A stretch of 64,000 nucleotides of DNA, taken from positions 248,001 through 312,000 of the forward strand of contig CM007992.1 in assembly GCA_002189035.1 (NCBI GenBank). The letters are read 5' to 3'. This DNA is from Utricularia gibba (Eukaryota; Streptophyta; Magnoliopsida; Lamiales; Lentibulariaceae). Position 1 is the stretch's first letter. The number at the start of each line of letters is the position of its first letter. Below are positions 37,930 to 49,434 of the stretch, one piece after another. The notes below the pieces were generated by a model. That model made no database searches. It was not told where the DNA came from and worked only from the letters and a program-made list of their open reading frames with translations. Position numbers and translations under genes: made by a program.

Positions 37930-39189
37930 TAATCTAATGAATCAAACAAATATAATTTAAATTTAAATATACAAAAAATATGAATTATATTAAAAAAAAT
38001 TAAACTCGATCAAATATTTTATATATTTGATTAATTTAATTTAAATTTTTTAATATGTGATTGTTAATTCCAATATCCATCCTTAAGTAGAATTGATCAT
38101 GGTTAAATATTTTATTATTATTAATTATTAATAATATACATTTGATTAAATTTGATAAAACAATGATTTAACCAATCGTTTCAAATCGTAAATCGGTTAT
38201 AGAAGCAATTCACAATTTTTTAGTCATTTAAACCTACCTTAATTATAAAATAATTCATTTATTTTAAATGTGTATATAAAATACACTCATTTTGTTGATC
38301 ATTTTTCAAATTTCGATAGAGAGAGATGATTATGTTTTAAATATTCAACAACAACACGTGCATAGTCGCAGGATGGAATATATTAGAAAAGTGGGTACCC
38401 TCTCTTGAGTGTGTGAGAAAATTGGCTATCACATATATAAAAAAATTAATCATAATGTATGGGATAAAAGGTTAAAGTAATCAATTTTCTAAATGTACTT
38501 CACAATATGTCATTTTCATGGAGCCCAATAAAGCGGATGAGTTTGAGGTGTTGAATCGGCCCAGGTACTATGGGCCTGGGTGGGGCAACTGGCCCAGAAA
38601 CTTCGTCCTAAAAAAATAATATGTATATTTTAAATACATTATTACTAGGTTTTAGTTTAATGGCAAGTAGCCCGACCCGGGACGAAGACTTGTCGACGTT
38701 TCCCTTTGAATAAAACCTAGTGCCTGGGACAGGACGGGCTGGCCATTTTCGCCGTGCCCCACGTGCCCAATTAAAAAATCCCACTCAGCATCCTTCTTAT
38801 CCGTTTTCACCTTAAAATTCCGAATATTAAATTTTATTAAAATTATTAAATACCTTCAAAGCTTTAAAAATGGCATGTAAAATTAAAACAAAAAAAACTG
38901 TCGCACTCGAAATATTAAAAAACTGAGGGAAAAATTATGGCGCCCCTCTACTGGGCGCCGGCTACGCCAGCCGGAATGAACTAGAGAATTCCGCCGCCGC
39001 CGGGACCGGTGAGGGGTAGCCGGATATTCGCTTTTCAATGAGAGCTGGTACGGGGAGGGGTATAGGCACAAAAGTGGTGTTGTGCTGCTTCCTTCAACAA
39101 TGGAACAGTTGCGTACAAATAATTGCAGAGATCCATACAAGAAACGCGTCCATCTGAGTGAGGGAACTAACAGCAAAATGCTTTATTGG
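37930..39189. other. AT-rich intergenic region
   Basis: Between the AP2 promoter and the 3' end of the ERF gene. Very AT-rich from 37930 to 38340. No gene recognised. Confidence 0.5.
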
Positions 39190-39651
39190 TTACAGAGGAG
39201 TAGTGGTAGAAAAGGGGACACTTGCAGGGGCTGTGAAATCGGGTTCGATTTCCGGCTCCGGGTTCTTGTTCAGATCGATTTCATCGTGGTTCGGATGATG
39301 AAGCAGCAGCCCCTTGTTGGTGTGGAGGGCGTCGACTCTGGCTCCCACCTCTGCCGCCTTCTCCCGGATTGAAGCGGCGGAGAGGTCTTTCAGGCCGCCG
39401 AAGGAGATCTCGTCGGGGAAATTCAGTTTCGCCGACGGGCCACGGAGGTAGTATACGGCGGTGTCGTAGGCACGCGCTGCCGCCACCGGCGTGGAATAGG
39501 AACCGAGCCAGATTCGTGACCGCTTGTTGGGCTCTCTAATTTCCGCTACCCATTTCCCCCATTTCCTCATCCTTATCCCCTTGTACGGCTTCTCGCCCCG
39601 CCGCCTGCACCCACTCCGACCCCCCTCGCCACCGTCCATCCCCTGCTTCAA
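39190..39651 (-). CDS. ERF/DREB A-5 (group II) transcription factor
   Basis: Intronless, 153 residues. One AP2/ERF domain covers about residues 22-79 ([51 protein letters not shown]). Valine at the DREB-diagnostic position 14 is present (KWVAEI). After the domain [16 protein letters not shown] matches the group II (ERF008-013) signature. The C-terminal tail contains DLNKN, a weak EAR-like motif. Likely a nuclear stress or growth regulator. Start could be either Met1 or Met5. Confidence 0.9.
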   Translation of the reverse strand: MKQGMDGGEGGRSGCRRRGEKPYKGIRMRKWGKWVAEIREPNKRSRIWLGSYSTPVAAARAYDTAVYYLRGPSAKLNFPDEISFGGLKDLSAASIREKAAEVGARVDALHTNKGLLLHHPNHDEIDLNKNPEPEIEPDFTAPASVPFSTTTPL

Positions 39652-40668
39652 CCCACAAAAATTCAGATCTCCAGCCCCGCCGCAGCGACTCCCAACAACT
39701 TCAACTCGTAACCCAGAACCGCATCACGACACAAAAAGCAATCAATCAAGCGCAGATCAGATCAACACCAGGCAGACAAGAGACCGCCAAAAGCCACCGA
39801 CACACCATAACACAACCGAATCTCCCCCTGGCTCTTCTCCCTCAGCCTGCTATATAGTCGCCGGGATTCATTAAATCCCCATCGTCTTCGCCGCCACCCC
39901 CACCACTCAACAAACGCCGAAAACAAACCAATGGATGGGCTTACGGGATTCTTCTAATCGCTATCCCATTTGGTGCAAACCCCAACGGCAAGAGTCAGAG
40001 TCATCACGCGGGCGGGGGCTGCTCATTATTGATACGCAACGGGAATAACAATAATACTGGTAGTTAATAGAAAGAAACAAGTCGGTGGTCGGTGGAGGCC
40101 GTTGTGCCTTGACTTCCAGGCCAATTTCCAACGCACCGGACAGAACCGACAGCACGGCACGCCTCTCCGCTCTGGTGAAGCCGACCCCGGCCGGCCCATC
40201 CCCCCAACCTAATACATCAAATATTAAGAATTACCAAAAGGATATAAAATATAGCGCCGGCCGGCCGGCAATCACTGCAACCTGTACTTGACTGCCGTCA
40301 AAGAAGGAAAAGGATTCTATCAGTCATAACCTCCACACTAATGACGCCATTTACTACAAGACACAAGTCAGCATCCTCTACGAGGTTACATGAGACCTAA
40401 TCTGAATTTGTGCCACCAGTTTGTGTCAATGATAAACAGACAGTAATGAGCAGTTACAAATGTATGTGCCAGCAAATAGAAGTGTAATTATTACTGGGCT
40501 GGGAGCTGTCTGGTGCAGGTTCGTTGAGAGTAAGCAAGAGTAGTAACACTTAATTACCAACGGGGAAGGGAGGGTGAAGAACCTAAGGAAGCCGTGTTTT
40601 TTTCACATGAGGGAGACAACAGCTAGTTATTTCTACTACCCTAGAGAGAGAGATAGATAAGGGGTGAT

Positions 40669-42201
40669 TCAGATGAGTGGGGGATACTGCTTGGCCTGCT
40701 GCTGAACCCTCTTCTTGTATTCTGCAGGATCCTGCATTCCGGTCAACAATAGATTGATTAACCTCTAACACTCAAACCCTTGTATAATTCAATCTTCTTC
40801 AGTAAAAAAATTGCCGATGAAAAATCAATAGAGCAACCACAGATCTGAGTTTGTTTATGTTACGAGGAAATCAGAGTACCTGGATGAACATGTGATAGCC
40901 ATCGGTTTGGGCAGGATCGGAAGGGTTAGGCTGATCCAGTAGATCCTGTATGCCAACCAATATTTGCTTCACCGTAATGGCTGGTCTCCAACCCTGGCAA
41001 TTTGGACAACGGGCAATTCATTGTTCACTTCAGTGCAAAGAAAATGAGGGAGAAAGGCGCAAAATGCATTTCACAAGGTTGAGTTTATCAGAAACAGAGA
41101 TCATGCTTACGCTGTCCTCATTGAGAATCGAGAGGCATACAGTTCCAGAAGGATACACATTCGGATGGAAGAAATTCGGTGGGAATTTGCACTTTGGTGG
41201 CTTGCTTGGATAATCTTCACTGAAGTGCATTGTAAGTGGATAAAAACCACCTTCCCAATCAGTCTGAAAAGGCATGATTGGAGAGCATTTAGGCTGTAGA
41301 ATCATTAAGAGATGTTCGTGACTCAAATATACCAGAAAGTGTAATGGCCACAAAAATCAAGATGGGAGACAAACACCAAGAAAAACTAGAAGCTATCCAT
41401 CACAAGTATCAGCTAATAATATAAGCCACGTTCTCCAAAACAAGCAATAATAGGCGTCCATGAGAAGATAGGATGTTTTATCTTCAAGATTAAACATGCA
41501 GCGAGCCCGTGGAACTTGATCAAGAGTTACCCCTTAGGTTAAAAGCGACTACTAAATGCCTTATCGACTTGCCTGACTTTAGCCCCAGATACAGCTTATA
41601 AGTTATCCAATAAACTAATCATGTAATGCCACTGCCATAACAACTTAGAAACAAACCGAGACTAAACGTAGGAGGTGGGGCAAGAAGCCAAGCGATATGT
41701 GTAACTAAAAGAGCAAGGCATTTTCCATAGTTGTAAAAACAGGATAGAAAAAAATCTATGCCATAGGGCTTAAAATGAAAGAAATTATCACAAGTACAGC
41801 ACTTTAAAACGCGCAAGGTCTCATTCGGGATCAAATCAGTGGCATTAATCAGAAAAGAAAGTACCCACTAATTTTACTGGCTTCACAGCACAAAAGAAAA
41901 GAAAAAGCACGGTCAAATTTAGGAACTCACCCCAACCTTCCCAGGAATTGTGCAATGCCACACCATCAAGTTCACAGAGCCATCAGCAAGAGTTTCAGGC
42001 TTCGCCACAAAACCCTAAGATAATGAAAAAAACGCATAATTTATATCCAAATATCCCTCATTCGATACAAAGATACACCAAAACAACACAGAAGTAACGA
42101 TTAACAAAAAACAAAAGAATTTTAAATCCAACATGCGGATGATTCTTCCGCCATGACTTCCGCTCTTCAGCTAGCCTTCCGCGTGCAATTCCTCCAGACA
42201 T
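40669..42201 (-). CDS. SCE1: SUMO-conjugating enzyme SCE1 (UBC9)
   Basis: The single SUMO E2, nuclear and cytosolic. Five exons: 42133..42201, 41931..42014, 41111..41263, 40880..40993, 40669..40731, total 160 residues, exactly the family length. It begins [20 protein letters not shown]. The catalytic cysteine is Cys94 in [15 protein letters not shown]-terminal block [20 protein letters not shown]. All splice sites are GT-AG and phase 0. Intact. Confidence 0.97.
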
Positions 42202-42516
42202 TTGGAAGCAATCGAAAAGACACCTTCGCTACAGAACCCAAACGCTTCGTTTTCCACTGGAAGACGAAATAGGAGAAGCGCATCCAGGAAAGCGCCACAT
42301 AGTAAGCATTTATACTAAAAAAAAAATACTGCGTCAAAACAACGCTACGCTTTACGTTGAGAAAATAACTATTTAAAAATTAGCAGCGAAATTCCCAATA
42401 TCGACAGCCCATGTGTTGGTGGCCCAAAAAATACGGCCCATCCATATATCGGGCCTTTGGTCCAGTGACTCATCCTAAAATAGAAAATTTAAATTAACTC
42501 CCAATAATGCCCTTCC

Positions 42517-42529
42517 TATATATATATAT
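42517..42529 (+). promoter_or_regulatory. TATA box of IRX15
   Basis: A TATATATATATAT tract about 210 nt upstream of the IRX15 ATG. Transcription would begin near 42550-42560, giving a leader of about 185 nt. Confidence 0.6.
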
Positions 42530-42738
42530 CTCTTTCGCCACCCAATCAATTCGTTGAGTTTTACGCGAAGGGTTGCTTCGGGAGTGGCAAAAGCGACATT
42601 GTGCTTGTTTTAGTTACGGAGTCGCTGCTCCGTTGAAAATACACTATTACGTGGTTGGGCGAAAACGACGTCGTCCCTGCCGAGTATCAACCTTAAGACT
42701 TGCACCGGCTCGCCTGCTTCGTCTTCAGCAGTCGGAAA

Positions 42739-43668
42739 ATGAAGAACAATCTGAGCAACAGCACAAAGCTCATTCTCCTCCATCCGTACGTACACAAGCA
42801 GGGGAGCTCCAATCGTCTGTGGCTTCTGGCGTTCGTTTCCTTCCTCACACTCGCCTTTCTCCTCACTCTCGTCTACACCCGCCGCGACTCCATTTCCAGT
42901 TCCACCGCGAAATCCGCCGCCGCAGCGATGCCCCTTGTCACCGCCGCTCCTTCTTCAACTCCCGGGGCAGTCTCCAGAGCGCTGATATACTACGCCTCAA
43001 ACTCCAACAGCTCCGATAAAATGTCCCACACCGATATCAAACAGATCGCCGATGTTCTGGAACAATGCTCCCCCAAGCCTTGCAATTTCCTGATTTTCGG
43101 CCTTACCCACGAAACCCTTCTATGGAAGGCCCTCAACCACGCCGGCCGCACAGTGTTCATCGACGAGAATGGGTACTACGCCGCGTACATGGAAGAGAAG
43201 TACCCTGAAATCGAAGCCTACGATGTTCATTACGCCACGAGATTGAGCGAGATGCGGGAGCTGGTGGCGGCGGTGAAGGAGCAGGCGAAGAACGAGTGCC
43301 GCCCCGTTCAGAACCTCCTCTTCTCCGAATGCAAACTGGGGCTGAACGACTTGCCCAACCAGCTCTACGAAATGGACTGGGACGTGATCCTGGTGGATGG
43401 CCCTCGAGGGTATTGGCCGGATGCGCCGGGGAGAATGGCGGCCATCTTCACCGCCGGCGTGCTCGCCCGCAGCAAAAAGGGAGGGCATCCCAAAACTCAT
43501 GTGTTCGTGCACGACTTCAACATGAAAGAGGACCGGACGGTGTGCGAAGAGTTCCTGTGCAGAGAGAATTTGGTGAAGTCGAAGGATATGATGGGGCACT
43601 TTCTCATCCCGACAATGGATTCCGCCAGCACCCAGTTTTGCCGCCTCACGCCCACGCAAGCAAACTAA
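42739..43668 (+). CDS. IRX15: IRX15/IRX15-L, DUF579 xylan protein
   Basis: Golgi type II membrane protein needed for normal xylan chain length in secondary walls (DUF579 family, related to glucuronoxylan methyltransferases). Intronless, 309 residues. A membrane anchor lies at about residues 27-46 after a short basic N-terminus (MKNNLSNSTKLILLHPYVHK). Conserved blocks are LIFGLTHETLLWKALNH, GRTVFIDENGYYAAY, NECRPVQNLLFSECKLGLND, DWDVILVDGPRGYWPDAPGR and ARSKKGGHPKTHVFVHDFNM, then EEFLCRENL. IRX15 identity is favoured over GXM by the N-terminus and length. The start at 42739 rather than an upstream non-ATG extension. Intact. Confidence 0.93.
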   Translation: MKNNLSNSTKLILLHPYVHKQGSSNRLWLLAFVSFLTLAFLLTLVYTRRDSISSSTAKSAAAAMPLVTAAPSSTPGAVSRALIYYASNSNSSDKMSHTDIKQIADVLEQCSPKPCNFLIFGLTHETLLWKALNHAGRTVFIDENGYYAAYMEEKYPEIEAYDVHYATRLSEMRELVAAVKEQAKNECRPVQNLLFSECKLGLNDLPNQLYEMDWDVILVDGPRGYWPDAPGRMAAIFTAGVLARSKKGGHPKTHVFVHDFNMKEDRTVCEEFLCRENLVKSKDMMGHFLIPTMDSASTQFCRLTPTQAN

Positions 43669-43935
43669 CCACCAACCATCCCCTAAACCCTGTTTTTTTC
43701 TTACAAAAATTTTATTCTAAGGAATCTCGAGCATTTAATTCTATGGTAATATAATAATGTAAATTATGATATACATTATTTAAGTTTTTAAATTTAATTT
43801 AAGATAATTATATATAATTATTTAGTGAGTAATTTTGATGTAGACATGGAAATGATCACTAGCAATCAATTTAAGCTGACCTTATGTGAAAATGAAAAAT
43901 ATAATGAACTTGGGCTTGGGCTTGGGCTTTGTTGA

Positions 43936-44531
43936 ATGGTCCCATCCGGTTTAGGGAAAGCAAAGTGGGTCCCACCGTCAGATTGTCACTCTATATTGGA
44001 GTTTTCGTTTGAGTCGGTGGTTATTCATTTCAAGGATTTCGGATTTACGAAGTGGTTTCCGTCTCCATTCACTGGCCTTGTTGCTTCGCCGGTGGCGTGG
44101 CGTCAACAGTTGTTAGCATCGCCAGCTTTTGATTCAGCTCTTTGTATTGGAGAATATCCAGGTTCATTTTCGGATTAATTGGGATTTATTTTTGCCCTAA
44201 TTGGTTCGATCTGCGATCGTGGCGCTGCTTTGACTGTGGATCTTATTTGTATTTAAGCATGTATGCTAACCTCTTGTTTGGGGTTCTTGCTATTTCTTTT
44301 TCGGTGAAGGTTTAGATACATGTGCTGATGGCTACTACAGAGATCAGTTTTTTTTTTTTTTTTTTGAGTTGTTAATTTTAACTCTGCCGTACTAGGAAGA
44401 GTACTACCATCCCTTAGTGTCTAGATTCCTTGTTGACTCTCATGTTATAGTCATCTTGTTTTCAAATATATGTTGTTTTTCTAACGGAGATTTTTACGTC
44501 GGTTTTCAGATTGTTTGATTAAGTGGTCTTA
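43936..44531 (+). other. Leader of ABCF4 with a probable 5'-UTR intron
   Basis: The leader probably has a GT-AG intron from about 44161 (CCAG|GTTCAT) to about 44509 (TTTTCAG|ATTG), ending about 22 nt before the ATG. The open frame at 43936..44178 in the leader is not supported as coding. An 18-T run lies at about 44348-44365. Confidence 0.55.
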
Positions 44532-46682
44532 ATGGGGAAGAAGAAGTCAGATGAGACTACTGTTAGTACCAAGGCTAACCAGACTGCAAAAGAAAAGGTA
44601 TCGGTGTCTGCCCTTCTAGCAAGCCTGGATGCAAATCCGGACAAGTCAAAGAAAGGACCATCCAGTAAGCCTAAGAAGAAAGTTGCCCCTAAGCTTGCCT
44701 CATATACGGATGGAATAGACCTGCCCTCATCTGATGAAGATGAGAATGCTGTGCTTGATTCTGATGAAGAGAGAAAGCAGAAGCTTCGACAGGATAAAAG
44801 TGCTTCAAGGGGGTTGGATGTCACCGTGAGTGACAAAGAGTTGAGGAAGCGGGAAAAGAAGGACATGATAGCCACTCACGCGGCAGAACTTGCTAAACAG
44901 GAAGCTGTCAAGGATGATCAGGATGCTTTTACTGTTGTGATAGGAAGCCGGGCCTCAGTTCTTGATGGAGAACATGATGCTGATGCAAATGTGAAAGATG
45001 TTACAGTAGATAACTTTTCAGTTTCTGCTCGTGGTAAAGAATTATTGAAAAACGCATCTGTGAAGATATCTCATGGTAAGAGATATGGACTCGTTGGACC
45101 GAATGGAAAGGGCAAGTCAACATTATTAAAGCTTCTGGCCTGGAGGAAGATACCCGTGCCTAAGAATATTGATGTGCTGTTGGTCGAACAAGAGATTGTT
45201 GGTGATGATAGAACAGCCTTGGAAGCTGTTGTTTCTGCCAATGAAGAACTTGTTAAGCTCCGAAAAGAAGTTGCAGCTTTGCAAGATTTGTCAACTGAAC
45301 CTGATGGTTCTAACAATGATGGTGATGACATGGACGATGTGGGAGAAAAGCTCTCAGAACTGTATGAAAAATTGCAGCTGATAGGTTCAGATGCTGCGGA
45401 AGCTCAGGCATCAAAGATTCTTGCTGGGTTGGGCTTTACAAAAGATATGCAGGGTCGTCCAACAAAGTCCTTTAGTGGAGGCTGGAGGATGAGAATTTCT
45501 TTAGCCAGAGCACTATTTATTCAGCCAACATTGTTGCTACTGGATGAACCAACCAATCATCTCGACCTTCGGGCTGTTTTGTGGTTAGAGGAATACTTGT
45601 GCCGTTGGAAGAAGACCCTCGTTGTTGTTTCTCACGACAGGGATTTCCTTAACACCGTCTGCACAGATATCATCCACCTACATGATTTTAAGCTATACTT
45701 TTATCGTGGGAATTTCAATGAGTTTGAGAGTGGCTATGAGCAGCGCCGGAAAGAGATGAACAAGAGGTTTGAGATTTATGATAAGCAGGTAAAGGCAGCA
45801 AAGAGATCCGGAAGCCGTGCCCAGCAAGAAAAAGTAAAGGACCGTGCCAAATTCGTGGCTGCCAAGGAAGCTTCGAAGAGCAAGGGTAAGGGGAAGGTTG
45901 ATGAGGATGAGCCTGTAGCTGAGGCTCCACAGAAATGGAGAGATTATACAGTGGAGTTTCATTTCCCTGAACCCACCGAGCTAACGCCACCTCTGCTGCA
46001 GCTGATCGAGGTTAGCTTCTGTTACCCCAATCGCCCCGACTTCAAGCTCTCGAATGTGGATGTGGGCATTGACATGGGAACTCGTGTGGCGATCATTGGG
46101 CCAAATGGTGCTGGAAAATCCACCCTGCTCAACCTTCTTGCCGGAGATCTGGTCCCTACTGAGGGCGAAGTTAGGAGAAGCCAGAAGCTGAGAATTGGTA
46201 GATACTCTCAGCATTTCGTGGACCTACTAACGATGGACGAAACCCCTGTTCAGTATCTCCTCCGCCTGCACCCAGACCAAGAAGGCCTGAGCAAGCAGGA
46301 AGCGGTTCGTGCGAAACTCGGCAAGTTCGGTCTCCCCAGCCACAACCACCTAACCCCGATCGCCAAACTCTCCGGGGGCCAGAAAGCCCGCGTGGTGTTC
46401 ACCTCCATATCCATGTCAAAGCCCCACATCCTGCTCCTGGACGAACCAACCAATCACCTGGACATGCAGAGCATCGACGCCCTGGCGGATGCTCTGGATG
46501 AGTTCACCGGCGGCGTCGTCCTGGTGAGCCACGACTCCAGGCTCATATCCCGCGTGTGCGACGATGAGGAGAAGAGCGAGATCTGGGTGGTGGACATGGG
46601 GACCGTGGAAACCTTCCCCGGAACATTTGAGGAGTACAAGGAAGAGCTGATGAAGGAAATCAGAGCTGAGGTGGACGACTGA
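44532..46682 (+). CDS. ABCF4: ABC transporter F family member 4 (GCN20-type ATPase)
   Basis: Soluble twin-ATPase of the GCN20/ABCF group, associated with ribosomes and translational control; not a transporter. Intronless, 716 residues, a normal length. A charged lysine-rich N-terminus of about 150 residues precedes the first domain. Domain 1: Walker A GPNGKGKS, signature SGGWRMR, Walker B LLLLDEPTNHLDL. Domain 2: Walker A GPNGAGKS, signature SGGQKARV, Walker B ILLLDEPTNHLDM. Both switch histidines (VSHD) are present. Intact. Its 3' end faces KAI2 with 178 bp between stop codons. Confidence 0.96.
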   Translation: MGKKKSDETTVSTKANQTAKEKVSVSALLASLDANPDKSKKGPSSKPKKKVAPKLASYTDGIDLPSSDEDENAVLDSDEERKQKLRQDKSASRGLDVTVSDKELRKREKKDMIATHAAELAKQEAVKDDQDAFTVVIGSRASVLDGEHDADANVKDVTVDNFSVSARGKELLKNASVKISHGKRYGLVGPNGKGKSTLLKLLAWRKIPVPKNIDVLLVEQEIVGDDRTALEAVVSANEELVKLRKEVAALQDLSTEPDGSNNDGDDMDDVGEKLSELYEKLQLIGSDAAEAQASKILAGLGFTKDMQGRPTKSFSGGWRMRISLARALFIQPTLLLLDEPTNHLDLRAVLWLEEYLCRWKKTLVVVSHDRDFLNTVCTDIIHLHDFKLYFYRGNFNEFESGYEQRRKEMNKRFEIYDKQVKAAKRSGSRAQQEKVKDRAKFVAAKEASKSKGKGKVDEDEPVAEAPQKWRDYTVEFHFPEPTELTPPLLQLIEVSFCYPNRPDFKLSNVDVGIDMGTRVAIIGPNGAGKSTLLNLLAGDLVPTEGEVRRSQKLRIGRYSQHFVDLLTMDETPVQYLLRLHPDQEGLSKQEAVRAKLGKFGLPSHNHLTPIAKLSGGQKARVVFTSISMSKPHILLLDEPTNHLDMQSIDALADALDEFTGGVVLVSHDSRLISRVCDDEEKSEIWVVDMGTVETFPGTFEEYKEELMKEIRAEVDD

Positions 46683-46859
46683 AGTGAACCATGGAAACCT
46701 TCCCCGGAACGTTTTCTTTTGCGCTGCCCATGAGAGATGATTTTGCCTCTTCGAAATTGTATTTTGTTTCTAAATTTTGGACGTTCTTAAATAAAAATCA
46801 AAATTTGAATTTGGCCCATGGGTTTTAGAAGAAATCCGACCCGACCGGACTTGTGCGAG

Positions 46860-47752
46860 TCAGGGGCCGGCGCCGGATGTTATGTGGCGAAGAAGAATCG
46901 GAACCACCACCTCCGGCGAACTCAACTGCGGCAAATGGCCGTCGGTGGACATCACCTCCACGATGGATTCGCCGCCGAGGTTCTGATGCAGATACTCGGA
47001 GACGACAACTGGGACGGCCAGGTCCTTTGCGCTTTGAATTATATGACACGGGACGGTGACGTATCCCAGCAGTGTCCGCGCGTCGCTGTAGAAAATCGTT
47101 CTGGCGACGCTCAGAGCTATATCCGGCCTCATATTGAACAGGGTTCTGCTAAATTCTTGAACAGCGACGGAGTCCATGTCTCCCCCAACGGCAAGCGGCG
47201 CGAACCCATCGCACCACGCTTTGTAATTCGATTTCATAGCTTCGAAAAGCTGCAGAAGGTCCGCTTCGTTGAATCCCCCATGGTAATCGGCGGAGTTCAG
47301 GTATCTGTTACGGCGGATTAATCAGTTTTTTTTTTTTTACTGTCGGCAGGGGTGACGGAAACAGCGAAATTGAACAAAACCCACCTCGGAGAAGCGGAAA
47401 TGGCGACGAGTTTCGAGAATAGATCTCTTCTCGCGATGGAAGCGATCATTCCGACTACGGCGGAAACAGAATGACCCACAAAGATACACGAATCGATGCC
47501 CAGCTCTTCCAAAATGGCGATTACATCGCAGGCGTACCCTTCAAGAGAAGCGTAGCGATCGAAGTCGAAGTAATCGGGGTTCGTGGTTCCTGCCCCCATG
47601 TTGTCAAACAAGATGACTCTGTAGCCTTCGACCAGATGAGGAACAAGGTGCTTCCACACAGATTGGTCCGTTCCAAATCCATGAGCGAGGACGACGAACT
47701 GCTCTCCAGACCCAAGAACACGAACATTGTGGGCTTCCACACAACTGGCCAT
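46860..47752 (-). CDS. KAI2: Karrikin receptor KAI2 (D14-LIKE)
   Basis: Alpha/beta hydrolase that perceives karrikin-like signals and works with MAX2 to degrade SMAX1-type repressors. Two exons, 47385..47752 and 46860..47304, with the intron at the family position (after SASP, within Arg123). 270 residues. The catalytic triad is complete at the same numbers as Arabidopsis KAI2: Ser95 (VGHSVSA), Asp217 (AKDLAVP) and His246 (TDGHLPQ). Conserved blocks: [56 protein letters not shown]. It is KAI2, not D14, by these segments. A TATATAG element at 47798-47804 implies a very short leader. Confidence 0.96.
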
Positions 47753-48361
47753 CTCGCAGAAGGAAAACCTGCCGGAAAGGGCGGTGCTTTAAAACCTCTA
47801 TATAGGTAAAGTGACTTCACTTTCTAGAGGCATAGGTATTCGTTGAGATTTTATATGGCTGAAATTTGGCCACAGATAACTGTAGAAGAACACTTGAGAG
47901 ATTCAAACAACACCCGAAGTGCGCTGAAATACGCATCCAGACTGTAGATGCAGTAACTTTGCTGCGAGTCCCAGTTCCCAGATCAAGAAGATAAGCCACA
48001 GCAAGTAGCCACGTGATTCATCTACTGAAAGGCACAATTCGAACGTGCGACTTTGATTTCCAGCTATTATCAGCTGTTAGATTTTCGAAACCAGATTTCC
48101 CCGAGGGCCCGGTTTGTGATTCGCGAGTCCGATGAGAACGTTGGAGCTAGAGGCTCTTCGACGGCGGAATAGACAGTTTACCCACTTTGAATCAAAGATC
48201 AAAGCTGGTTCTTGATGACGTATAAATCATTATGCGATGTTATCAGAGTGAATCCACGTGATCAAGTTGTGATCTTGGGTTCTTATTAATCATCGCAAAA
48301 CAATGAAGTGCGGAGATGCAGAATGAGAGAGTTCCTCTTTCATTAATCTTTCTGTTAGAAA
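47753..48361. other. Spacer between KAI2 and the ACBP3-like gene
   Basis: KAI2 promoter and 3' end of the ACBP3-like gene. No other feature recognised. Confidence 0.5.
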
Positions 48362-49074
48362 TCAAAGGATCGCGCTCCATTCAGGAACAGCCTTGGACAG
48401 AATCCCAATGTATGTCTCCATGGCCGCCTCCCTGGTAACGCTCCCTGGCATCTGCCAAGCATTCCTGTTTGACAAATCTTTTTGTCACAGTGATCAAGAA
48501 ACAAAATTTCGATATAACCAGCAGTTTCAAGAACAGGGCAAGGAGAGGATTCGGTGAATTACCAGTTCGAGAGAGCAGAAACATTTAAGAAAGTTGGCCG
48601 TGATTCCTGGCAAGGTCCTTGAAGAACGACTCTTTGAAGCCAACCTAACTGCTGTTTCACACCCCCGATTTGATCAGCATTGCTATGGGAATTTACGAAA
48701 ACAACTGCTTTACCAAATGTCTTCTCCAGTTCAGTCCTCTCGATCCCTTCCCAATCATTCTCAAGATACCCAGAAACAGAACATAAATCACTCGAGCCTA
48801 CAACCACCGGAATCCCACTCTCTCGAACTTCCGTTTCCTCCGTATCTAAAACTCTCGCGTAGCTTCCCGCTTCCTGGTGCTGCTGCCCATCGCTGGAATC
48901 AACATCACCTCCACTCTCGCACCCACCAGAATCAGATACTTGTTGGGCACTTTGTTCCCCATCAAGATAAGCTTTTCTTTCATCTTTCTGAGAAGAGTCA
49001 ATACTTTGGAGAATCAACGATACCAAAACCGACAAACCCACGATGAGTAACAGGAAAACCTCAAACGCACTCAT
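48362..49074 (-). CDS. Acyl-CoA-binding protein, ACBP3-like
   Basis: Binds long-chain acyl-CoA esters. Two exons, 48563..49074 and 48362..48464, 204 residues. An N-terminal hydrophobic segment (FEVFLLLIVGLSVLVSLIL, residues 4-22) is a signal anchor or signal peptide, as in ACBP3. A low-complexity acidic region follows. The ACB domain begins DWEGIERTELEKTFG and ends ETYIGILSKAVPEW. Intron splits the Trp codon of SNW. The domain lies at the C-terminus, which fits the ACBP3 subclass. Intact. Confidence 0.88.
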
Positions 49075-49434
49075 GGTAGAAACACAGACGGCGGAATGCG
49101 GAAAATGGAGAAGAGAAGAGACGAGGAAAACTTGTTCCTTAAAAAGAGTTCCATCGGATGACGGGTCTCTCTTCGGATTAGGCGGAGCGGACCCCAGTAG
49201 ACAAGCTGGGACCCATTTCCACGTCATGAATCGTGAAGCATGAAAATCCCCATCCATTATTATATAATAATAAAAATAAAGATTAAATCTGCATCTAAAT
49301 TAAAGAATATTAAAATATGAGAAAAATAATTTTTTTTTGTAGGGTTCTTTTGGGAGGAAGGTTGTCGCTTTCAGCATCCTACGCCTGGATAGAAGGGGAA
49401 GAAGAAAGGTGTCTTGTCGATCAGCAGCTCCCGA

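Noticed and set aside
37374-37937. Open frames of more than 180 codons on both strands across the GT repeat
   Set aside because: Openness is caused by the dinucleotide repeat (Cys-Val and Thr-His runs); not coding.
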